DNA of 31,633 bases from Candidatus Bathyarchaeota archaeon (GCA_013329615.1 DUKA01000055.1:1-31633), one strand, 5' to 3'. Counted from the first letter of the stretch, positions 14,095-22,919 are shown. The notes: a model not told the origin generated them from the sequence alone. Program-made: numbers and translations.

Positions 14095-14369
14095 AATGAA
14101 CCATCCTTGCAACAGAACCATCATATACGATACGGACCGCTCATGCAACGTAGTGCGGGGAACTCTGAAGACCCGGAGCAGCCGAAGCCAAACCCGAAAG
14201 GGCGGAGCCGGATGCTGCGGGTTCCCCGGGTTGGCCTTGGGGAACTTCAGGGAGGGGAAACGAGGGGGAATCAGCGACCCCGGGTGACCGGGGAAGTTGT
14301 TACCACACTCTACCTGCCATACCGGTATCCCCCCTCCGCGCTACGACAACACCCCAGTGGTAACCCATA
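14095..14369 (+). ncRNA. Candidate structured RNA or 5' leader with alternative pairings
   Basis: Helices visible by eye: GCAGC 14178-14182 with GCTGC 14214-14218, enclosing CCC-GAAA-GGG 14193-14202; CCCCGG-GTGA-CCGGGG 14278-14293; GTTCCCC 14221-14227 with GGGGAAC 14239-14245; CTCTGAAG 14163-14170 with CTTCAGGG 14245-14252. GTTACCAC 14299-14306 pairs with GTGGTAAC 14357-14364, ending five bases before the ATG at 14370. Two competing helices exist: GTTCCCC can pair instead with GGGGAAC 14157-14163, and GGGG/GTTGT 14290-14300 with ACAAC/CCCC 14346-14355. Alternatives are a free RNA (not recognised as SRP or RNase P RNA) or a 63-codon leaderless frame at 14096-14287 with no recognisable product. 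Confidence 0.4.
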
Positions 14370-14708
14370 ATGCTGATCAGGCAACGCGGCTGGACCGACG
14401 ACGAGGTCGAGAAGCTCAGGAACGTGTACCCCAGCTCCGCCTCATTCCCCGATCTCCTCGATCAATTCCCCAACAGGAGCCCAAACTCCATCCGCCTCAT
14501 GGCGTCGAGGCTCGGATTAAAACGCCCTAACATCTTCTCGGGCATCAACAAGGTCAGTGAGAAGAAGACGTCGGCTAGAGCCGGCGGCGGGGTGTTGGTC
14601 AGGTGCAGCCAGTGCGGGGGGTGGATCGGTGTCTCCGTCGAGAGGGCTTCGGCGAACGGCGTCGTCGTCTGCGACCACTGCGGCGGCGTCAGCCTGCTGA
14701 CGGACTAG
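14370..14708 (+). CDS. Myb/SANT-like helix-turn-helix plus zinc-ribbon protein
   Basis: A 112-residue protein. Residues 5-50 form a SANT/Myb-like or GcrA-like DNA-binding fold (RGWTDDEVEKLRNVYP... DLLDQFPNRSPNSIRLMASRLGL), and the C-terminal 40 residues form a zinc ribbon with CSQC and CDHC pairs. The likely role is DNA or RNA binding, perhaps transcription regulation. The ATG lacks a Shine-Dalgarno sequence and a close TATA box; a structured leader precedes it. Its targets are unknown. Confidence 0.8.
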   Translation: MLIRQRGWTDDEVEKLRNVYPSSASFPDLLDQFPNRSPNSIRLMASRLGLKRPNIFSGINKVSEKKTSARAGGGVLVRCSQCGGWIGVSVERASANGVVVCDHCGGVSLLTD

Positions 14709-14743
14709 TTTCACGGGCTACTCCATGTTACGCCTTCATACCC

Positions 14744-14751
14744 TTTTTATA
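14744..14751 (+). promoter_or_regulatory. TATA box of the CBS-domain gene
   Basis: TTTTTATA lies about 27 bases before a predicted start near 14774. GGAGG at 14775-14779 is then close to the 5' end, with the ATG at 14788. Confidence 0.5.
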
Positions 14752-14787
14752 CCCTGAATCCTCTGTCAACTCGGAGGCACTGGGGCT

Positions 14788-15351
14788 ATGAGCCTTGAAC
14801 TAGAACCGAAGATGATGGTACGTGAGGCGATGTCTAGCCCCGTCTTCGTCGTCGAAGAGGGCAGCGACATCACAGAGGTCGCCAAGCTGATGCGCGCGCA
14901 GAAGCTCGGCGCAATCGTCGTAAACAACTCCGACGCCCAGCCCGTGGGAATCGTGACCGAGAGAGACATAGTCCTACGCGTCGTCGCGGACGGCAAATCT
15001 CCACAGGGAGTCACCGCTGGAGAGGTCATGTCTAGCCCACTCAGGGTCGTCAAGGCGGAGACGCCGATCGTCGACGCCATGAGGATGATGGACAAGCTCA
15101 ACATACGCCGCCTCGGCGTCACCTACAAGGGGCAGCTCGTCGGCATAATCAGCCACAAGGACATCATCCGCATCATACCCACAATCATGGAGATAGTGAG
15201 GGAGAACTCCAAGATCAACGGCTCCCTCGAAGGCTTCAGCCCCTCCACCGTCGGGTACTGCGACCGCTGCGAGACCTACTCGACCAACCTCCGCGGCGTC
15301 GACGGCGAGTTCCTCTGCGAGGACTGCCGCGCCGAAGAGAAGGAAGAATAA
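14788..15351 (+). CDS. CBS-domain pair with C-terminal zinc ribbon
   Basis: A 187-residue protein. Two CBS domains (about 8-65 and 75-130) show the usual pattern: VREAMSSPVFVVEEGSDITEVAKLM... GIVTERDIVLRV, then AGEVMSSPLRVVKAETPIVDAMRMM... GIISHKDIIRII. A C-terminal zinc ribbon (CDRC... CEDC, about 152-180) follows. CBS pairs bind adenine nucleotides such as AMP, ATP or SAM and regulate partner proteins. The zinc ribbon suggests contact with nucleic acid or another protein. It is preceded by GGAGG and heads a plus-strand run of five genes. Confidence 0.9.
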   Translation: MSLELEPKMMVREAMSSPVFVVEEGSDITEVAKLMRAQKLGAIVVNNSDAQPVGIVTERDIVLRVVADGKSPQGVTAGEVMSSPLRVVKAETPIVDAMRMMDKLNIRRLGVTYKGQLVGIISHKDIIRIIPTIMEIVRENSKINGSLEGFSPSTVGYCDRCETYSTNLRGVDGEFLCEDCRAEEKEE

Positions 15352-15375
15352 GTCACCAAACGATTCCTTGTTTTG

Positions 15376-15849
15376 ATGGTGCCACGGTTCCTCCTAGACG
15401 GCATGCTAGGCTCACTAGCCAGATGGCTTAGGATAGGGGGAGTCGACACCGAGTATAGGAAGGACACGCCGGACGATATCCTCATCGAGGAGGCGCTGGA
15501 GGACCATCGGATACTACTGACCCGCGACGAGGCTTTGGTCAACAGGGCGAGGAAGCGGGGCGTCGAGGCCATCTACATCGAGGCGGAGGTGGACGAGGAG
15601 GCGCTGAGACAACTCGCGGAGGAACTCGGACTCACATTCGACCCCACGCGGGCGAGGTGCCCCAAGTGCAACCACGCTGTCGAGAAGGTCGCCAAGGCGG
15701 AGGTCGCCGGCAAGGTCCCCGAGGGCACATACGCTGCTGTCGACGACTACTGGGTCTGCCCCAGCTGCGGCGGAATCTACTGGCGGGGGAGCCACTGGCT
15801 GAGAATAGTCGAGACGCTCAGCAGCGCGGGGCATCCGGCACACTCTTAA
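15376..15849 (+). CDS. Mut7-C RNase-domain protein (PIN-like)
   Basis: A 157-residue protein of the COG1656/Mut7-C family. The N-terminal PIN-like part has conserved acidic residues: the aspartate in RFLLDGMLGSLARWLRIGG, then DTEYRKDTPDD and ILLTRDEALVNRA. The C-terminal zinc ribbon (CPKC... CPSCGGIYWRGSHW) contains the family's GxxYWxGSH signature. Members are thought to be RNases, by homology to the exoribonuclease-associated Mut7 C-terminus. An ATG preceded by an in-frame TTG starts the gene, 24 bases after the CBS gene. The substrate is unknown. Confidence 0.9.
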   Translation: MVPRFLLDGMLGSLARWLRIGGVDTEYRKDTPDDILIEEALEDHRILLTRDEALVNRARKRGVEAIYIEAEVDEEALRQLAEELGLTFDPTRARCPKCNHAVEKVAKAEVAGKVPEGTYAAVDDYWVCPSCGGIYWRGSHWLRIVETLSSAGHPAHS

Positions 15850-15886
15850 ACGCGTCGGGCACCCGAATGTTTGAAGAGGGGCAGAC

Positions 15887-16504
15887 ATGACCTTCGACCT
15901 TACGCTCCCCGAGGGAACATACCTAGTCAGACTCGCGCGGAGGACGATCGAGGCCAGCTTCACGAGGAAGAAGATCGACCTCTCCGATGCGCCCCCGAAG
16001 ACGCGTGAGGTCTGCGGCGTATTCGTCACACTTAACACACTCAGGAGCGGCGAGAAGCAACTACGAGGCTGCATCGGCTACCCCTACCCCATCAAGCCGC
16101 TCGTCGAGGCGGTCAACGACGTCGCCGAGGCCGCGGCCTTCGAGGACCCGCGCTTCCCGAGACTCACACAACGCGAACTCGGCGAGGTGGTAGTCGAGGT
16201 GAGCGTCCTCACGCCACCCGAGAAGGTGAAGGCGGAGAAGCCCGAGCAACTGCCCACGCTGATCAAGGTCGGCGTCGATGGCCTCATAGCCAAGCGTGGT
16301 GGCAGGAGCGGACTTCTCCTCCCGCAGGTTGCCCCTGAATGGGGGTGGGACGCCGAGGAGTTCCTTTCACAGACCTGCGTCAAGGCGGGGCTCCCACCGG
16401 ACTCCTGGCTCCTCCCCGGCACCGAGGTCTCCAAGTTTCAGGCGATCATATTCGCCGAGTCGTCGCCGGGCGGCGATGTCGTACGGGGAGAGTTACAGGG
16501 TTAG
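15887..16504 (+). CDS. AMMECR1-domain protein
   Basis: A 205-residue protein with the AMMECR1 signature KQLRGCIGYP at about residues 57-66, the preceding CGVFVTLNT, and the C-terminal GLLLPQVAPEWGWDAEEFLSQTC. This universal family has an unsettled biochemical role; in many archaea it sits near Memo-like or radical-SAM genes, but not here. Its 3' end overlaps the following glycosyltransferase-like gene by about 29 bases. Size is normal. Confidence 0.93.
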   Translation: MTFDLTLPEGTYLVRLARRTIEASFTRKKIDLSDAPPKTREVCGVFVTLNTLRSGEKQLRGCIGYPYPIKPLVEAVNDVAEAAAFEDPRFPRLTQRELGEVVVEVSVLTPPEKVKAEKPEQLPTLIKVGVDGLIAKRGGRSGLLLPQVAPEWGWDAEEFLSQTCVKAGLPPDSWLLPGTEVSKFQAIIFAESSPGGDVVRGELQG

Positions 16505-17705
16505 GGTTGTATACTTGGAGAGCTTCGACGGCGCCCGGATATACTTCAGCCCCTGCGGTATAGGGCTCGGCCACGCGAGCCGTAACATGCCCATAGCGCA
16601 GGAGCTGCGTAGACGCGGCGCAGAGATAGTCTTCTCAACATACCTCGAGGGCATCGACTACACAGAGAGGCAGGGATTCAGGGTACTGCCGGCGCCCCCA
16701 ATCTCGATGTCCAACGACGCCTCCGGCAGCATCGACCTGAAGATGTCCTCCCTCAATCAGGGGCTCACGGCATTCCCCACTTTCATGAAGCAGGTGAATG
16801 AGGAGATCAGGTACATGAAGGCGTTCAGGCCGGACGCCATAATCTCGGACTCGCGCCTCTCCTCGATATTCGCGGCGAAGCTCCTCGGCGTGCCCATCCT
16901 CCTCATCCTCAACCAGTTCACTCCCCTCATACCGCTGGAGAAGGACCGGTTCATGCTCAGCAGGATCGCCGACGGTGTCATAATGACCCTGATCGGCAGG
17001 GGCTGGGGCTACTCCGACAAGATACTCATACCCGACTTCCCCACACCACACACACTCAGCATAGACTGCCTGCGCATCCCCGGCCCGTACCAGAAGAAGG
17101 TGGAGCTAATCGGCGCCATCCTCCCGAAGAAGCCGGAGGAGACGAAGGCGAAGGACGCCGTCAGGAAGGAGTATGGAGTCTCCGAAGATCAGAAGCTGAT
17201 CTACGCGGGGATAAGCGGCCCACGCGCGGAGAGGCTGCCACTCCTCAGGCTGCTTGCACCCATCTTCGAGTCCTTCCCCGACGAGTACCGCGTCATAATG
17301 TCAATGGGGGACCCAAACGGTGACTCCAAACCGATACGCGGGGGCTCCCTCATCAGCATGAGCTGGGTCAAGGAGAAGTTTGACCTCCTGAACGCCTGCG
17401 ACATCGTCGTCTCGCGCGGGGGTCATGAGACGATGATGCAAAGCATCTGCTACGGTAAACCCGCCGTTATAATCCCGGTCGCGAATCACCCTGAGCAGTA
17501 CGGGAACGCGAGGAGGGCGCAGGAGATGGGTGTCGCCCACGCCATCCATCAGAGGAACATCGACAGGGACGGGTTGCTTCTGCTGGCCGAGGAGATGCTG
17601 GGTGACGACTCGTACGCTGCGCGTCTCTCGACCCTCAGCTCGGGGCGCCTCGGCGACGGCGTGAATAAGACGATCGACGCCCTCGCGGGAATCATGCGCC
17701 GCTGA
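16476..17705 (+). CDS. GT28-like glycosyltransferase
   Basis: A protein of about 409 residues of the GT-B fold. The N-terminal domain begins with YFSPCGIGLGHASRNMPIAQEL, the glycine-rich acceptor loop typical of UDP-sugar transferases such as MurG-type and diacylglycerol glycosyltransferases. The C-terminal domain holds the donor-site segment CDIVVSRGGHETMMQSICYGKPAVIIPVANHPEQYGNA. It probably transfers a sugar to a lipid or other carrier on the cytoplasmic membrane side; the acceptor is unknown. ATG at 16476 is the best start, overlapping AMMECR1 by 29 bases. The reading frame stays open further upstream, but that part is antisense-like low-complexity sequence and is not taken. Confidence 0.85.
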   Translation: MSYGESYRVRVVYLESFDGARIYFSPCGIGLGHASRNMPIAQELRRRGAEIVFSTYLEGIDYTERQGFRVLPAPPISMSNDASGSIDLKMSSLNQGLTAFPTFMKQVNEEIRYMKAFRPDAIISDSRLSSIFAAKLLGVPILLILNQFTPLIPLEKDRFMLSRIADGVIMTLIGRGWGYSDKILIPDFPTPHTLSIDCLRIPGPYQKKVELIGAILPKKPEETKAKDAVRKEYGVSEDQKLIYAGISGPRAERLPLLRLLAPIFESFPDEYRVIMSMGDPNGDSKPIRGGSLISMSWVKEKFDLLNACDIVVSRGGHETMMQSICYGKPAVIIPVANHPEQYGNARRAQEMGVAHAIHQRNIDRDGLLLLAEEMLGDDSYAARLSTLSSGRLGDGVNKTIDALAGIMRR

Positions 17706-17714
17706 CCACAACGC

Positions 17715-17726
17715 TTGAATAATATG
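17715..17726 (+). promoter_or_regulatory. TATA-like box of the AhpD-like gene
   Basis: TTGAATAATATG is centred about 24 bases before the ATG at 17745, suggesting a leaderless transcript separate from the glycosyltransferase gene. Confidence 0.45.
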
Positions 17727-17744
17727 TGGCGGGGACGTTCCCCT

Positions 17745-18089
17745 ATGGCATACCACTACGCCAAGAAGGGGAAAGGGGAAGTCACAAAGTACTGGAATCA
17801 AGATGTACTCAATGCGTTCGGCACCTTCGACGAGAAGGTGTTCGAACCGGGTAAACTCGATGTGAAGACGAAGGAGCTTTGCGCGGTCGCGGCGACCTAC
17901 ATCACTAGGTGCCCGTACTGCATAGAGGCGCACGCCAAGAGGGCGATGGCTGCCGGTGCGACGAAGGAGGAACTGGCTGAGGTTATCGCAGTCGCCGCTG
18001 CGCTGGGCGCTGGCGCGAGCATGGCTCACATGAACTTTGCCCTCGAGGCGGGGGACGACGAGGAAAAGTTCCTCAAGGACGACGAGTAA
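17745..18089 (+). CDS. AhpD-like (carboxymuconolactone decarboxylase family) protein
   Basis: A 114-residue protein with the AhpD-type signature: TKELCAVAATYITRCPYCIEAHAKRAMAAGATKEEL. The CPYC pair and the downstream histidine form the alkylhydroperoxidase-like proton relay. Members reduce peroxides or act as small thiol oxidoreductases; the exact substrate is unknown. An internal ATG was chosen on TATA position. The stop lies three bases from that of the convergent Lhr helicase gene. It could share reductant with the thioredoxin-type system at 5203-6380, but this is inference. Confidence 0.88.
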   Translation: MAYHYAKKGKGEVTKYWNQDVLNAFGTFDEKVFEPGKLDVKTKELCAVAATYITRCPYCIEAHAKRAMAAGATKEELAEVIAVAAALGAGASMAHMNFALEAGDDEEKFLKDDE

Positions 18090-18091
18090 GC

Positions 18092-20962
18092 CTACCTCAT
18101 CTTCTCTTTCTTGTTATCCCAGTACTGCCGTGTGCGCATGTACTGGATTTTTGCCTTGAGCAGGTCTGAATAGAAGTCTTTGTCGGTGGCGTGCATTCGG
18201 CTTAGGATTTGGTAGGCGGTGACGGGGCCGACGCCGTGGACGGCGAGGGCTTCGACGGCTTTGCGCCCGTAGCTGAGCACCATGTCGGCGGTCTTGCGCC
18301 CGTTCGTGATGGTGTCGGTTTCCTCGGAGATGAGCTGCTCGCCCGCCTTCATGCGGTTGAGGAGGGACCTGAAGTGTTCTGGGTCCTCTACTCGGCGGAG
18401 GACGGCGAGGAGTCCTGAGCCGCATTTAGGGCATGTGGGGCGGTCTTGGAGGTCCCTTATTCGGGCCTCGGTGTGCCACTCGTTGCAGTTCATGCAGCTC
18501 AGCTTGACCTCGCGCGCGTGTACGCTCTTCTGCATGTATTCGAGCTGGTCGGGGACGGCGATGCTTGAGTCGAGTAGTTCCTCTAGGTCGGCGTAGGCTT
18601 CTAGGATGTGGCGGGCGAGTGAGCTCGGCTCCCTCGATTGGACGTATTGGACCGGTATCTTGCCTGAGGAGGCGTCGCCGGCTATCTGCTTCAGCGATTC
18701 TAGGTCGAGCTTCTCCCTGTAAGCCTCGCGGAGCGCCTCCTTGTAGATGGGGCTGTTCTTGTACCTGCGGTAGAGGCGGTGTAGCGCCTCGGCGCCGTAG
18801 GATTTGCCTCGGGGTATGGCTCCGAAGCGCTCGGCGATGAACTTCATGTTGTAGGTGTAGGGGAAGCGCGCCTCCATGTACTCGGTGAGGTGCCTCTCCG
18901 AGTCTTCTGGGGTTAGCCCCTTTAGGAGTGCGAGAACGTCGTCAACATCGTACTTGTTGACCTTGCCCGTCGCCTCGATGAGTATGCGGTAGGCGTCGCT
19001 CCACCAGCCGAGTATCATGTCCTTCTCGCTGAGCACGGCGTCGAGGACGCAGCCGAGAGTCGTGTTGACCTTGCTCCCGTAGGCTGTGTGGATTATGATG
19101 TAGCGCTCGTAGGCTTCGACGAGTATGAGGTCCTTGGTGGGTATGGGGAAGCCGCCCTTTAGCTGGGCGTCCACCTCCTTCGCCGCCACTGCGACCGTCG
19201 CGGGGGGCAGGTGAAGCTCATTCGATAGTTTCTCGACGGTGGCGTCGAGCCCCTTCGCCTTGATGCCCTCGGCTACATTCTCTCTGATGTCTCCGACCTC
19301 CTCGGCGATGTCCTTTGTGACGCCGATAAGTTCGCCGTCCCAGCCGGGGAGAGCGCCGAGGGGGTCGTCGCTGGGGAGGACGAACAGACGCCCCTCGTCC
19401 TCGTCTATCTGAAGTATCTTCCAGACCTTGCCGCGGAGGATGACGTTGAGGCCGACGCGTGCGCGGAGAGTCCAGAACTCGTCGCCGACGGTGCCGATGA
19501 TCTTGTCGGTGACGACGTTGATGAAGGGGTAGCGCCTCTCGTCGTTGATCATGCCGAGGTTCTCGTAGTAGTATCTCTGTCCCTTCTTCGTCTTTTCCAG
19601 CTTATCTCCTCTCCTGTTGACTATCTTGATGGCGTCTAGGAAGCCGACAACCTCGTCAAAGTCGTCCCTGCTGAGCGTCTTGAAGCAGCTTGCGCCACAT
19701 ACGATAAGCGAAAATATTTTTTCGAGGCTAACTTCGCCGTAGTCTAGGGTCATGCCGGTTATCTGGTGGGCGAGGACGTCGAGGGGGTTCCTGTGTGGCT
19801 CCGTGGGTTCGATCTCGTTCGCCTTCGCCTTTCGGGCGGTCACCATCGACTCGAGCGCGTCCTCGCCGTAGGCTGTCACGATGATGCCCCGCGAGAGCTT
19901 ACTTAGCTTGTGCCCGGCGCGACCGACGCGTTGAATGAGGGTGGACACCTGCCGTGGGCTGTTATACTGAATGGTCAGGTCAACGTTGCCGACATCGATG
20001 CCGAGTTGCAGGGTTGAGGTGGCGACAATCGCCTTGAGTTCCCCCGCCTTGAACTTGTCCTCGACTATGTGGCGCTGCTCCCTGCTCAGACTGCCGTGGT
20101 GGACCTCGATGCCGGGGTCGAGCTGCCCAAGCTTGTGGCCGAGGCTCTCCGCCTGCCCACGCCCCTGGACGAAGATGAGGGTGGAGCGGTGTGCCCTGAC
20201 GAGGTCACGTATGGCGCGCAGGCGGGACGCTGCGATGGGGGACGTGTTGAGGTCGCTGGCGAAGTCGAAGTCCTCCTCCTTCGCCTCGGGGTACTCGACG
20301 TCGTAGACGTAGTTCTTGTCGACGGTGACCTCGACGATCTTGATGGGGTGGGGTCCGGCTAGGAACCGGGCTATGGTCTTCGAGTTGCCCACTGTGGCGG
20401 AGAGCCCGATCCTCTGCGGCGGCTTCGAGGCGACCTCGTCGAGGCGCGCCAGCCCCACGGTGAGCTGCGCCCCCCTCTTCGAGGCGGCTAGGTCGTGTAT
20501 CTCGTCGATAATCACCCACTTGACGGATGCGAGGTGCCTCCTCATGTCCTTCGTTGGGAGGATCGCCTGAAGCGTCTCGGGGGTCGTGATGAGCATCTGC
20601 GGCGGCTTCTTAAGCTGGCTCCGCCTCTGCTTCTGCGTCGTGTCGCTGTGGCGCACCTGAACATCGATGCCGAGCGCCTCGGCCCACGCCATCATGCGCT
20701 TGTCGATGTCCCTGTTCAGCGCCCTGAGTGGGGTTATGTAGATTATGTTGATGCCCTTTGCATCTCCCTCGCGCAGGTAGGCATCAAAGACGGGGAGGAT
20801 GGCGGCCTCGGTCTTCCCGCTCGCCGTCGGGGCGATGAGGAGGATGTTCTCCCCCGCGAGGATCGGCGGTATGACCCTCTCCTGCGGAGGCGTCGGATTC
20901 GTCATCCCGAAGTCGGTGAGCGCCTCCCGCAGCCGTGGGTGGAGCAGATCGAAGATCGACAT
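18092..20962 (-). CDS. lhr: Lhr-family DEAD/DEAH helicase with C-terminal zinc finger
   Basis: A 956-residue superfamily 2 helicase. Motifs: Q-motif-like TPPQERVIPPIL, Walker A APTASGKTEAA (44-54), Ia TPLRALNRD, Ib TTPETLQAIL, DEIH at about 152-156, SAT in GLSATVGN, motif V-like STLQLGIDVGNVD, and VI QRVGRAGHK. Long Lhr-specific winged-helix and beta-barrel domains follow. Near residues 820-850 four cysteines (CMNC... CPKC) form a zinc finger, and the last 100 residues contain a helix-hairpin-helix-like VHGVGPVTAYQIL. Lhr proteins unwind DNA and RNA-DNA hybrids in repair. TATA-like TTTTAAGC at about 20984-20991 makes a leaderless ATG likely. Confidence 0.92.
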   Translation of the reverse strand: MSIFDLLHPRLREALTDFGMTNPTPPQERVIPPILAGENILLIAPTASGKTEAAILPVFDAYLREGDAKGINIIYITPLRALNRDIDKRMMAWAEALGIDVQVRHSDTTQKQRRSQLKKPPQMLITTPETLQAILPTKDMRRHLASVKWVIIDEIHDLAASKRGAQLTVGLARLDEVASKPPQRIGLSATVGNSKTIARFLAGPHPIKIVEVTVDKNYVYDVEYPEAKEEDFDFASDLNTSPIAASRLRAIRDLVRAHRSTLIFVQGRGQAESLGHKLGQLDPGIEVHHGSLSREQRHIVEDKFKAGELKAIVATSTLQLGIDVGNVDLTIQYNSPRQVSTLIQRVGRAGHKLSKLSRGIIVTAYGEDALESMVTARKAKANEIEPTEPHRNPLDVLAHQITGMTLDYGEVSLEKIFSLIVCGASCFKTLSRDDFDEVVGFLDAIKIVNRRGDKLEKTKKGQRYYYENLGMINDERRYPFINVVTDKIIGTVGDEFWTLRARVGLNVILRGKVWKILQIDEDEGRLFVLPSDDPLGALPGWDGELIGVTKDIAEEVGDIRENVAEGIKAKGLDATVEKLSNELHLPPATVAVAAKEVDAQLKGGFPIPTKDLILVEAYERYIIIHTAYGSKVNTTLGCVLDAVLSEKDMILGWWSDAYRILIEATGKVNKYDVDDVLALLKGLTPEDSERHLTEYMEARFPYTYNMKFIAERFGAIPRGKSYGAEALHRLYRRYKNSPIYKEALREAYREKLDLESLKQIAGDASSGKIPVQYVQSREPSSLARHILEAYADLEELLDSSIAVPDQLEYMQKSVHAREVKLSCMNCNEWHTEARIRDLQDRPTCPKCGSGLLAVLRRVEDPEHFRSLLNRMKAGEQLISEETDTITNGRKTADMVLSYGRKAVEALAVHGVGPVTAYQILSRMHATDKDFYSDLLKAKIQYMRTRQYWDNKKEKMR

Positions 20963-21032
20963 CTAACAGGAACTCGAAAAGCTCGCTTAAAACGTGTCCT
21001 AATGAAAAAATTAGGGACGAACGAAAGTGGGA

Positions 21033-22919
21033 TTAGCGGTACTTCGCCATGTGCTTCTCTAGGAAGCCGAGGTCGAGCCTCTCGAGGGTCTCCTTCTTCG
21101 GGATGCCCCTCGCGTCCCAGCCGAGTGTCTCGAAGTATGCCTGAATCTTGAGGTCGACGCGCTCCTTGTCCGTGGTCTTGCCCTTCCAAGGCCCCGAGGG
21201 GAGCGGCTCGTAGTATCTCGGCGGGTTGTCGTCGTCCTTTATCGGCTCCCACGTGAGGTCAGGGCCGCCCATGAGGAGGAACGCCTTCTGGAGGGTCGTT
21301 ATCCTCGGGCCGTTCACCTTTCTCCAACTCGTGATGTTGATTGGGAAGCCGGTGACCGCCTTGGCGAAGTCGAACTGGAGGGCGACGCTCGGCCCCCTTG
21401 CGGTGAAGCTGCAGTAGACGGCGGAGTCGAAGTAGAGGTTGCCGCTCATGTCGTTGTATCCGTCGATGACGTTTGCCGTGTGGTCACCGCCCTGCACACT
21501 AGCAGCGTAGGTCATGTCGTGCGTGTAGTCCATGTCGCTGCGGGTGCCATGCGCGCCGATCTCGATGCCCTTGACGTGGACAACGTACTTGAGCACGTCC
21601 TTCTTGGGTAGCCCCTTCATCTCCGCGATCTTGATCGCGGCGCGGTAGCTGCCCTCGGCGAGGATGTCTCCTATGCCCTCGCGATACGCCATCATGCGGG
21701 TTAACTTATCGAATGCATCGACGTCCCCCCACTCTAGCTTGAAGCCTATATCCTCCTCTGTGAGGATGCCGCGCTGGTAGAGCTCTGCGGCAAGTCCAAC
21801 CGTGTTGGCGCCGTTGATGCCGCTGTGCCCCAACTTGTCCATCAACGTGCTCAGGTGGATGTTGTCGCCCGCGTCGTAGATGCCGAAGTTGGTCCCGCAG
21901 TATGCCTGCAGCTCGTAGTCGGGGACGTCTGTGATGTCTCCCTTCCACTTGCCGTTCTTTATACAGCTTACCTTCATGCAGTTTGTCGTGCAGTTGAAGT
22001 CCGCCCACTTGACCTTGACCCAGTACTTGTCCATGTAGCGGTTTACGCCGAGTTGCTTCTCGTCGTGCCACTCCTCCTGCCAGTTGCGGATGGGCTCGCT
22101 GCTCGTGCCGAAGCCTGCGCCGTAGCCCATGGCGCCGGTGCCCCACCTGCGCATCGGGGACACAGCAATGAGGTCGGCGTGGACCTTCCGCCAGAGGACC
22201 TTCACAGTCTCGGGGGCGTCCACCTGTGGGAACTTGCCCCTGCTCTTCACGGCGATAGCCTTGAGGTTCTTGCTGCCCATGAGAGCTCCGTAGCCGCCAT
22301 AGCCGCAGGCGTGGCAGATCTTCGTGCACACCGCTGAGTTGCGCACCAGATTCTCCCCAGCGGGGCCGATGTACATCGTCGCCGGCTCCTTCCAGAGGCC
22401 GACACGCGGCATCTTCTTCGCGAGTGTGTCCCTGACCTCCTTGTTGAGCTTGATGACGGTCTCCTCGGAGTCGAGGCCCCAGAGGTGCTTGGCGTCGACG
22501 AGTTCTACGCCGTTATCCGTGATTAGGAGGTAGACGGGGGTCTCCGACTTGCCGGTGAATATTATGCCGTCGTATCCCGCGTTTTTCAGCTCCACGGCGG
22601 TCTCAGTCGCCGCCGTGCTTCCGATCACGCCGTTGTTTGCCGGGCTCTTGCCGCTCACGCAGATGCGTGCGCCGGGGTAGATGCCCGTCATGGGGCCCGT
22701 CGCCACTATGAATGGGTTCTCGGGGGCGAGTGAGTCAAGCTCGCTCCACTTCTCGCCGACGCGGTCCCAGAGTATCTTCGCCGCTATGCCCCTGCCGCCG
22801 AAGTACTGTTCAAGTATTCCATAGGGGAAGGTAACGGTCTCGATCTTATCTTTGGTTAGGTCTATGTCGAGCCACTTGCCAGCGTATCCGCCTGGCACAC
22901 CCGTCCTGTTGGCGCTCAT
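21033..22919 (-). CDS. Aldehyde ferredoxin oxidoreductase family protein
   Basis: A 628-residue protein of the tungsten-pterin AOR family, which oxidises aldehydes to carboxylic acids with ferredoxin. Hallmarks are GGYAGKWLDIDLT at the start, YFGGRGIAAKIL, the pterin-binding ATGPMTGIYPGARICVSGKSP, MGSKNLKAIAV, and a late conserved cysteine, C503 (DSAVYCSF). The [4Fe-4S] cysteines read C310-x3-C314-x4-C319 instead of the usual CxxCxxxC, and there is an extra trio C198, C202, C205 in a segment that is normally cysteine-free. This may be a distinct subfamily. It follows the ferredoxin gene with an ATGA overlap, so the two are coupled. Confidence 0.93.
   Translation of the reverse strand: MSANRTGVPGGYAGKWLDIDLTKDKIETVTFPYGILEQYFGGRGIAAKILWDRVGEKWSELDSLAPENPFIVATGPMTGIYPGARICVSGKSPANNGVIGSTAATETAVELKNAGYDGIIFTGKSETPVYLLITDNGVELVDAKHLWGLDSEETVIKLNKEVRDTLAKKMPRVGLWKEPATMYIGPAGENLVRNSAVCTKICHACGYGGYGALMGSKNLKAIAVKSRGKFPQVDAPETVKVLWRKVHADLIAVSPMRRWGTGAMGYGAGFGTSSEPIRNWQEEWHDEKQLGVNRYMDKYWVKVKWADFNCTTNCMKVSCIKNGKWKGDITDVPDYELQAYCGTNFGIYDAGDNIHLSTLMDKLGHSGINGANTVGLAAELYQRGILTEEDIGFKLEWGDVDAFDKLTRMMAYREGIGDILAEGSYRAAIKIAEMKGLPKKDVLKYVVHVKGIEIGAHGTRSDMDYTHDMTYAASVQGGDHTANVIDGYNDMSGNLYFDSAVYCSFTARGPSVALQFDFAKAVTGFPINITSWRKVNGPRITTLQKAFLLMGGPDLTWEPIKDDDNPPRYYEPLPSGPWKGKTTDKERVDLKIQAYFETLGWDARGIPKKETLERLDLGFLEKHMAKYR

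Noticed and set aside
14203..14218. GGAGCCGGATGC resembles the 5' strand of group II intron domain V
   Set aside because: The matching 3' strand and GAAA loop of domain V are missing, and no reverse transcriptase or intron boundary is present; a short match is probably chance.
13903..14370. A 155-codon plus-strand frame across the PAC2-zinc-ribbon gap
   Set aside because: Composition is arbitrary, no motif is found, and the frame crosses a TATA box and hairpins that suggest noncoding function.
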